This document shows, piece by piece, positions 58,923-64,000 of a stretch of DNA of 64,000 bases. Location: positions 620,001 to 684,000 of the forward strand of contig NZ_JACHWR010000002.1 in assembly GCF_014191495.1 (NCBI RefSeq), read 5' to 3'. The notes under the pieces were generated by a model. It was not told where the DNA came from. It ran no database searches and saw only the letters and a list, made by a program, of their open reading frames with translations. The position numbers and the translations under genes were made by a program. Positions within the stretch are counted from its first letter, which is position 1, and every line of letters starts with the position of its first letter. The DNA comes from Nocardioides soli. GTDB lineage: Bacteria > Actinomycetota > Actinomycetes > Propionibacteriales > Nocardioidaceae.

Positions 58923-61048
58923 GCGTGATCACCCGCGTCGAGGCCGTGCTCGGTCTTCTCCCAGTAGAACGGGTTCGTGAAGAGCTGGATGAAGCCCTTC
59001 CAGGCCGCCCAGCTCATCAGGCCCCAGTAGAGCGGGGAGAGCAGGGCGGTCCGGGTGATGCCGAACTCGCCGCGCTGCAGGCTGCCGGCGACGTTGAGGT
59101 AGACGAAGACGAAGTTGCCGACGAACAGCATCGCGCTGGCGGCGTAGAAGACGAAGCCCGGGAAGAGCTGTTGGATCAGGCCCCACTGGGTCAGCACGTA
59201 GAGCGTCGTCAGGGTCCAGAAGATCGGGTTGAGCAGCAGCACGAAGGCGTTGGCCATGGTGAGGTTGAAGCTCGTGAAGCCGCGGATGCCGGTCTCGCGC
59301 AGCAGGGTGCCCGGGCGGCGCATGTGCACGAGCCAGGTCTGGTAGTAACCCTTGATCCAGCGGCTGCGCTGGCGGATCCAGTTCGGGACCTGGGAGTTCG
59401 CCTCCTCCAGGGTGGTGGAGTCGATCATCGCGGTGCGGTAGCCCTCGCGGTGCAGGCGGATGCCGAGGTCGGCGTCCTCGGTCACGTTGAAGGGGTCCCA
59501 GGCGCCGAGCTCGCGCAGCACCGAGGTGATGAAGTGGTTCGACGTGCCGCCGAGGGGGATCGGCGAGCCGGCGGCGCCCATCGCGGGGAGCACCAGCTCG
59601 AAGTGCATCGAGTACTCGTTGGCGAACCACGCGGTGAGCAGGTTCTGGTTCTGGTTGAAGTGGTTGAGCTTCGCCTGGATGCACGCCACGTTGCCGGCGA
59701 CCCGCTGGAAGGCGATGTAGGCCTTCTTCAGCTGGTTGGGCTCCGGGCGGTCCTCGGCGTCGAAGATCACGCAGAACGAGCCGGTCGCCAGCTGCAGGCC
59801 GTAGTTGCAGGCCTTGGGCTTGGTCTTCGGCAGCGCGTCGGGCACGACCACGAGGTGGAAGTGCGGCGGCAGGTTGAGCGACCGGATCGTCTCGATCGTG
59901 TCGACGTCGTCCTCCTCGCACAGCAGCTTCACGTCGAGCCGGGTGCGGGGGTAGTCGAGCTCGTTGATGCCGCGCACGAGGCGGCGCACGATGCCGGCCT
60001 CCTTGTAGAGCGGCACCAGGATCGTGTACATCGGCAGGGTGCGCTCGTCGAGCGCCGCGATGTCCTCGTCGGTGACGTCGGTCTCGAGGTGGGTGCCCAG
60101 CGCCCGGAAGGTCAGCTGGAACTTGTAGACCGAGACCAGCAGGTAGAGCAGCGAGCACGCCGCGACCAGGCCGATCAGGGTGCCGAGCGGCCACACGACG
60201 GCGCACAGCAGCACCGCGATGCCGACGCAGATGCCGAGCGCCTTCTGGGTGCCGGTGAACACGACGCTGGCCGAGTCCTCCGGGCGCGACTCCATCAGCG
60301 CGACCGTCGAGACCTCGACGTAGTGGGCGCTGTGCACGTGCTGGATGAGCTGGTCGAGCTCGGTGCGGTTGGCCAGCAGCTGACGGAACGGTGAGCCGAG
60401 CGCCTCCTCGACGTCCATCGCCTGCTCGGCGTCGAGCGGCCGGGCGACCGCGAGCAGCACCAGCTCGTCGGTGGCCGCGACCGGGATCGCCTGGAGGCGC
60501 TGCGCGAGCGGCTCCGGCAGCCGGCGGGCGACCTCGAGGTCGGGCGTGAAGTCGGACAGGCCGACGCGCTGCATCTGGTGCAGCTCCGAGAGGGCGGCCA
60601 CCAGGACGTCCTCGGTGATGGCCTCGTGGGCGACGAGGATGTCGCCGATCGGGTCGCCGGTCCGCGAGTACTCGACCATCGCGACCTGGAGCTGCTCGTT
60701 GGCGACCAGCCCGCTGCTGGTCAGCATCCGGGCCATCTGCACCCGGGCCCGACGTTCGTCCGCGGTCTCCACCGCGCCCTCGGCGGGCGGGTAGACGAGG
60801 TCGATGGCGGCGCTGATCTCGTTGCCCGTGTGCCGCACCAGCTGCACCGGACGGTCGATCCGCTCCTCGACGACCTGGCGGGTGATCGGGTCGTCCGCCT
60901 CGGCGACCGCGATCAGCACGGTGCCGTCGGCGACGGCGTACGGCAGCACCCGGAAGGTGCGGCAGATGCCCTCGGGCAGCAGCCGGCCGAGCTCCGTGGG
61001 CACGCCGTCGGCGAGCCGCGCCCGGGTGTGGGTGGCGGTCGTGGTCAT
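58919..61048 (-). CDS. GT2 polysaccharide synthase with GspE/MshEN-like N-terminal domains
   Basis: 709 aa from ATG 61048. Residues ~20-90 and ~100-245 look like GspE/MshEN N-terminal domains (TGDPIGDILVAHEAITEDVLVAAL and RLPEPLAQRLQAIPV). Two helices (~271-307) precede the GT2 domain: FDAED (429-433), TEDAD (523-527) and QRSRW (560-564) are the UDP-sugar and acceptor motifs of processive synthases of the cellulose/chitin/curdlan kind. Several C-terminal helices would form the translocation channel. The N-terminal domains are often c-di-GMP-binding in other proteins, suggesting second-messenger control. Confidence 0.9.
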   Translation of the reverse strand: MTTTATHTRARLADGVPTELGRLLPEGICRTFRVLPYAVADGTVLIAVAEADDPITRQVVEERIDRPVQLVRHTGNEISAAIDLVYPPAEGAVETADERRARVQMARMLTSSGLVANEQLQVAMVEYSRTGDPIGDILVAHEAITEDVLVAALSELHQMQRVGLSDFTPDLEVARRLPEPLAQRLQAIPVAATDELVLLAVARPLDAEQAMDVEEALGSPFRQLLANRTELDQLIQHVHSAHYVEVSTVALMESRPEDSASVVFTGTQKALGICVGIAVLLCAVVWPLGTLIGLVAACSLLYLLVSVYKFQLTFRALGTHLETDVTDEDIAALDERTLPMYTILVPLYKEAGIVRRLVRGINELDYPRTRLDVKLLCEEDDVDTIETIRSLNLPPHFHLVVVPDALPKTKPKACNYGLQLATGSFCVIFDAEDRPEPNQLKKAYIAFQRVAGNVACIQAKLNHFNQNQNLLTAWFANEYSMHFELVLPAMGAAGSPIPLGGTSNHFITSVLRELGAWDPFNVTEDADLGIRLHREGYRTAMIDSTTLEEANSQVPNWIRQRSRWIKGYYQTWLVHMRRPGTLLRETGIRGFTSFNLTMANAFVLLLNPIFWTLTTLYVLTQWGLIQQLFPGFVFYAASAMLFVGNFVFVYLNVAGSLQRGEFGITRTALLSPLYWGLMSWAAWKGFIQLFTNPFYWEKTEHGLDAGDHA

Positions 61049-61290
61049 GACGCTCCTGCTCCGAACCCGCTGGCCGACTTCGGACTCGAACCCGTCGGGT
61101 CGGCGGGTCGCGCGGGACGTGTGCCACGCGAGCGCCAGACGAGGTAGACGAGGAATCCGATCCCCAGCGCCACCAGCGGTGCGATGAGGAAGGTGATGAA
61201 GACGACGAGGAACATCACGAGCGTGACGATCACTCTGACGACCGCAGCGCCCGTAGACATGCGTTGTGGGCGCGCTGCAATGCCGCTCAT
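61045..61290 (-). CDS. Small two-helix membrane protein, first gene of the operon
   Basis: 81 aa from ATG 61290 (a second ATG at 61260 is possible). One or two hydrophobic helices (about 15-50), then a basic tail RSRGTRPARPADP. It overlaps the synthase start by four bases and so is translated with it; perhaps a small accessory subunit of the synthase. No recognised family. Confidence 0.68.
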   Translation of the reverse strand: MSGIAARPQRMSTGAAVVRVIVTLVMFLVVFITFLIAPLVALGIGFLVYLVWRSRGTRPARPADPTGSSPKSASGFGAGAS

Positions 61291-61415
61291 TCTCTTGCCC
61301 CCCTGCTGGCCGGGTCCCCACCCCCTGAGGACCTCCGGCTGCTCGCCAGGCTAGTCACAGCCGTTCATCGGCGGGTCCACATCCGATCCACAAAGGGGTA
61401 ACAACCCCGGGTGGT

Positions 61416-62579
61416 CTAGGGGTGGCGCAGATATCTCCGGGCGATCACGCCGTACGCCGAGGGTGCGCCGACGTCGTTGCGCACCAGCGACATCGGGTCG
61501 GTCGGGTGGTCGGCCCACACCCAGAAGAGCGAGCCGATCCCGTGCCGGTCGGCCCAGTCGAGGTAGCGGGTGACGTAGCCGTCCCTGGGGTCGGTGGCGC
61601 CGAGCTCGCCGGTGAGCACCGGCACCCGATCGGCCAGCGGGGCGAGGACGGAGTTCCAGCACTGCTCCGTGCCGCAGTCCTTGAAGTCGTAGCTGTGGAA
61701 CGACGCGACCAGCTGGTCGTCGTCGGGTGCGAAGTCCAGCCAGTGCGAAAGGTCGTTGGCGTAGTCGAGGCCGCCGAGCAGCACGGGCTGGTCGGCACCC
61801 GCGTCGCGGATCTCGCGGACCACGGTGGCCATGCCCTGCACGGGGTAGGTGATCCGGGCCGCGGTGGCGGTCTGGTCGTCCTCGACCGGCGCCGCGCAGC
61901 CGCCGTCGCGCCAGCACTCCCAGGTCAGGTCGAAGACCAGCTTCTCGACGGCGTTGTAGCGCGAGTAGGGCTCGTTGAACGCGTCGAACATGACCGAGGG
62001 GTTCTCGCGATACTGGCTGGCCACCGAGCGCCAGAACGCCAGCGACTCCGAGTCGGGCATCGCGAGGTTGCCGAACTCCGGCTGCCCCATCCGCTTGCGG
62101 CTGTGCAGGTCGAGCACCACGACCATGCCGTGCCGGTTGAGCGCGCTGACGAAGTGGCGGACGGCGGAGCGGTAGCCGATCGGGGTGCGCTCCTCGAACT
62201 GATCGCTCACCGGCGCGCCCCGGGTGCCGAGCCAGCAGTCCTGGTTGAGCGGCAGCCGCACCGTGTTCGCACCCCAGTCGGCGATCGCGGCCGCCTCATC
62301 GGCGTACACGTCCGGGCCGGCGAGGGCGTCGAGCGACGACATCCCCCAGCCCTGGGCGCAGGCGTACTCGAAGCTGCTCCAGTTGACCCCGCGCGGCACG
62401 AACGTCGCGCCGCTGCGCGCGTCGACCAGGCGGTTGCCGTCGACGACCGGCTGCGGGGCTCCCGTCTCCACCCGGGCCGTCTCCGCGCCCGGCGCCCGCC
62501 GCTCGGCGTAGATCGCCCCGCCGGTCAGCAGCACGACGATCGCCACCACCGGCACGACCCAGCGCGCACGCCGCCCCAT
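61416..62579 (-). CDS. Membrane-anchored GH5-family glycoside hydrolase
   Basis: 387 aa from ATG 62579. A membrane anchor (~8-25, VVPVVAIVVLLTGGAIY) precedes a GH5 (cellulase-like) TIM barrel. FVPRGVNWSSFE, GANTVRLPLN and VVLDLHS are family blocks; the acid/base is Glu203 (DAFNEP) and the nucleophile Glu325 (LTGELG). It ends 125 bases upstream of the first gene of the polysaccharide operon, on the same strand. Synthase-dependent systems often carry a hydrolase that trims or releases the polymer, which would fit here. Confidence 0.88.
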   Translation of the reverse strand: MGRRARWVVPVVAIVVLLTGGAIYAERRAPGAETARVETGAPQPVVDGNRLVDARSGATFVPRGVNWSSFEYACAQGWGMSSLDALAGPDVYADEAAAIADWGANTVRLPLNQDCWLGTRGAPVSDQFEERTPIGYRSAVRHFVSALNRHGMVVVLDLHSRKRMGQPEFGNLAMPDSESLAFWRSVASQYRENPSVMFDAFNEPYSRYNAVEKLVFDLTWECWRDGGCAAPVEDDQTATAARITYPVQGMATVVREIRDAGADQPVLLGGLDYANDLSHWLDFAPDDDQLVASFHSYDFKDCGTEQCWNSVLAPLADRVPVLTGELGATDPRDGYVTRYLDWADRHGIGSLFWVWADHPTDPMSLVRNDVGAPSAYGVIARRYLRHP

Positions 62580-62676
62580 CAAGCCCCCCTCGTCCGGACC
62601 GAAGCGTACGGCCTGCTCGGCAACGGCCCGTCAACAATCGGCCCACGGCGCCGCCGCGCCGTTGGTGGGGGTTCCC

Positions 62677-62772
62677 GGTGGTCGAGGAAGGCGCGCCCGC
62701 GGTGGTTGAGGAAGGCGCGCCCGCGGTGGTTGAGGAAGGCGCGCCCGCGGTGGTTGAGGAAGGCGCGCCCGC
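62677..62772. repeat. 24-bp tandem repeat array
   Basis: Four units of 24 bp, each GGTGGTTGAGGAAGGCGCGC plus CCGC (the first has one C for T), followed directly by a full palindromic element at 62773. Each unit equals the left half of the 42-bp element, so the array looks like repeated half-copies. Confidence 0.9.
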
Positions 62773-62970
62773 GGTGGTTGAGGAAGGCGCGCTGGCGCCT
62801 GTCTCGAAACCACCTGTCCCGGGTTGGGGGAGTGTTGGCGTCCTTCCGGGGGCGCCAGGGTGGGTGCGCGTCCTGCGCCGTCAAGGGTCCGCTTCGCCGC
62901 TTCGCGCCCGTGACGGCTCCTCCCGCGCACCCGTTCGGCGCCTATCGGGAGGACGCCGACCTGTGGTCGG
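62773..62970. repeat. 198-bp duplicated unit, copy 1
   Basis: Begins with a full 42-bp palindromic element (62773-62814) and ends at CTGTGGTCGG. The inner 121 bases (62837-62957) form a long imperfect inverted repeat (GGCGTCC pairs with GGACGCC). Copy 2 lies 282 bases downstream with four mismatches. Confidence 0.88.
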
Positions 62971-62988
62971 GACCGGGGATGCGTTCGT

Positions 62989-63030
62989 GGTGGTTTCGAG
63001 ACGGTTGCTAGCGCAACCTCCTCAACCACC
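62989..63030. repeat. 42-bp palindromic repeat, plus-type core GGTTGCTAGCGCAACC
   Basis: Same ends as the other elements but in the opposite orientation to 62773; core identical to the copy at 50447-50488 after rpoC. Confidence 0.88.
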
Positions 63031-63054
63031 GTCGCCGAGCCTCCCGCCGAGCCC

Positions 63055-63252
63055 GGTGGTTGAGGAAGGCGCGCTGGCGCCTGTCTCGAAACCACCTGTC
63101 CCGGGTTGGGGGAGTGTTGGCGTCCTTCCGGGGGCGCCAGTGTGGGTGCGCGTCCTGCGCCGTCCAGGGTTCGCTTCGCCGCTTCGCGCCCTTGACGGCT
63201 CCTCCCGCGCACCCGTTCGGCGCCTATCGGGAGGACGCCGACCTGTGGTCGG
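63055..63252. repeat. 198-bp duplicated unit, copy 2
   Basis: Identical in length and layout to 62773-62970, including its own 42-bp element (63055-63096) and inverted repeat (63119-63239). Two of the four differences fall in opposite arms of the inner stem near 62881 and 62910, which suggests that folding matters, though the case is weak. Confidence 0.88.
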
Positions 63253-63268
63253 ACCCGCGGTGGGTGCG

Positions 63269-63309
63269 TGGGTTTCGAGACGGTTGCTAGCGCAACCTCC
63301 TCAACCACC
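63269..63309. repeat. Palindromic repeat copy (5' end worn)
   Basis: Shares TTTCGAGACGGTTGCTAGC and CCTCCTCAACCACC with 62989-63030, but the first bases are changed. Confidence 0.8.
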
Positions 63310-63323
63310 GTCCTCGGGGCCAC

Positions 63324-63387
63324 GGTGGTTGAGGAAGGCGCCCACGGTGGTTGAGGAAGGCGCGCTAGCGCCTGTCTCGAAACCACC
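63324..63387. repeat. Half plus full palindromic repeat
   Basis: A 22-base half unit (63324-63345) is followed directly by a complete 42-bp element (63346-63387) with core AGGCGCGCTAGCGCCT. Confidence 0.85.
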
Positions 63388-63427
63388 ACGAACCTGGGCG
63401 GAATTCGCCGCCCAACCCCTTGTGTGA

Positions 63428-63443
63428 TCGAACAATCGTTCGA
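63428..63443 (+). promoter_or_regulatory. LexA (SOS) box
   Basis: TCGAAC-AATC-GTTCGA is a perfect match to the actinobacterial LexA box and extends by one more pair (A63427/T63444). It lies between a -35-like TTGTGT (63420) and the -10 TACAAT (63444-63449), so bound LexA would block transcription of the DUF222 gene. Confidence 0.85.
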
Positions 63444-63449
63444 TACAAT
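63444..63449 (+). promoter_or_regulatory. -10 element of the DUF222 gene
   Basis: TACAAT, five bases before ATG 63455, so the transcript is probably leaderless. Paired with TTGTGT at 63420-63425 (18-base spacer). Confidence 0.65.
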
Positions 63450-63454
63450 GAGGT

Positions 63455-64000
63455 ATGGCGCTGATCTCGGACACCCACCTCGACCCCACGGTCGACGGCA
63501 TGTCCGACGTGTCGGGGATGAGCGAGGCGGAGCTGGTGGACGCGATCCGCGCCCTCGAGGACGCCAAGGCCCGCGCCTGTGCCGCCCAGGCGCGGTTGAC
63601 CCGGGTGCTGGATGCCCGGGTCCGGGCCCGGCATGCCGACCAGGGGATGCCGGCGGCGCGGCGGGGGCGGGACGTGCCCGGTCTGGTGGCCTACGCCCGC
63701 CGGGAGTCCCCCGCGCGCGGCACGCGGTTGTTGGGGTTCGCGCACGCCCTGACCGAGCTCCCGCACACCGAGGCCGCGCTGGCGGCCGGGGTGGTGTCGG
63801 AGTGGCGGGCGATCCTGATCGCCCGGGAGACCGCCTGCCTGGCACCCGGACACCGGGCCCGGGTGGACGCCGAGCTCTGCGCCCCCGACTCCGATGGCGC
63901 CTATCGGTTCGAGGGGTGGGGCGACCGACGACTCGTCGCCCAGACCCGGGCGCTGGTCGCCGGCCTGGACCCGGCCGCGGTGGTGGACCGCCGCGCGAAG
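63455..64000 (+). CDS. DUF222 / 13E12-repeat family protein (partial, HNH expected downstream)
   Basis: The first 182 codons of a gene open to the window edge. MSEAELVDAIRALEDAKARACAAQARL and the ARGTRLLGFAHALTELPHTEAALAAGVVSEWRAILIARET segments are DUF222 hallmarks; full proteins carry a C-terminal HNH nuclease, which would lie to the right. Such 13E12-type genes are found in many copies in actinobacteria and some in M. tuberculosis are LexA-regulated. The LexA box in this promoter fits that. Confidence 0.88.
   Translation, partial: MALISDTHLDPTVDGMSDVSGMSEAELVDAIRALEDAKARACAAQARLTRVLDARVRARHADQGMPAARRGRDVPGLVAYARRESPARGTRLLGFAHALTELPHTEAALAAGVVSEWRAILIARETACLAPGHRARVDAELCAPDSDGAYRFEGWGDRRLVAQTRALVAGLDPAAVVDRRAK

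Larger units (their letters stand above)
62580..63454 (+). other. 875-base repeat block without genes
   Basis: Between the GH5 gene and the DUF222 gene there is no supported gene. The block is made of a 24-bp tandem array (62677-62772), 42-bp palindromic repeats in both orientations (62773, 62989, 63055, 63269, 63346) and a 198-bp near-perfect duplication. Open frames across it (for example one encoding VVEEGAPA repeats) are by-products of the GC-rich repeats. Confidence 0.8.

Noticed and set aside
62677..63387. CRISPR array
   Set aside because: Units are directly adjacent without unique spacers, occur in both orientations, and no cas genes are near.
62678..63427. Open frame with VVEEGAPA repeats in the repeat block
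   Set aside because: The protein pattern is simply the 24-bp DNA repeat read in one frame; no start signal, and similar frames exist on the other strand.

Overview
The window comes from a very high-GC actinobacterium. The gene order tRNA-Thr, tRNA-Met, rpmG, hadAB, (murB, aspC), tRNA-Trp, secE, nusG, rplKA, rplJL, rpoBC is the classic actinobacterial ribosomal/RNA polymerase neighbourhood. Codon use, GTG/TTG starts, leaderless-looking promoters, an Entner-Doudoroff operon, one complete mce operon and palindromic extragenic repeats with GGTGGTTGAG / TCTCGAAACCACC ends fit a member of the Nocardioidaceae (Nocardioides-like). This assignment is an inference; there is no rRNA gene to confirm it.

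Layout. 0-14.3 kb is metabolic and sensory: a membrane protein, an FdhF/YdeP-like molybdopterin oxidoreductase next to a pirin, a two-gene cytoplasmic chemoreceptor (PAS protein plus MCP signalling protein), DNA-3-methyladenine glycosylase I, a membrane protein, then zwf-edd-eda (minus strand) facing a ROK regulator, and an amidase. 14.3-31.2 kb is the first half of the information-processing cluster (tRNAs, rpmG, hadAB, murB, secE-nusG, rplKA, rplJL). It is interrupted by a minus-strand block (DUF4190-like protein, adenosine deaminase, aspartate aminotransferase, secreted propeller-like protein, LuxR-type regulator), by a repeat-rich surface protein with an LPAAG-type anchor, by an ECF sigma factor with a membrane partner, and by a D-2-hydroxyacid dehydrogenase. 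31.4-42.5 kb is a complete mce lipid-import operon (mkl, two yrbE permeases, mceA-F, two Mce-associated proteins, the last carrying a degenerate J-domain) inserted between rplJL and rpoBC. 42.8-50.3 kb is rpoB and rpoC. 50.6-52.7 kb is a geranylgeranyl-reductase-type flavoprotein and a tandem NUDIX protein.

52.7-62.6 kb, all on the minus strand, is the most unusual part. Seven genes overlap one another by exactly four bases: a small membrane protein, a GT2 synthase with GspE/MshEN-like N-terminal domains, a 12-or-so-TM membrane protein, a KPEPA-repeat coiled-coil protein, two lipoproteins (one a PstS-like binding protein split by a coiled coil) and a secreted protein. A membrane-anchored GH5 glycosidase lies just upstream. 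I read this as a synthase-dependent exopolysaccharide export system of undescribed composition. 62.6-63.4 kb is an 875-base non-coding block built from repeats: a 24-bp tandem array, 42-bp palindromes in both orientations and a 198-bp duplication. The window ends inside a DUF222/13E12-type gene whose promoter carries a perfect actinobacterial LexA (SOS) box.

How parts work together: the ED operon and its facing ROK gene form a sugar-catabolism unit; secE/nusG/rpl/rpo genes form the housekeeping core with visible promoters and terminators; the mce operon imports lipids or sterols; the minus-strand polysaccharide operon plausibly makes, exports and trims a beta-glycan.
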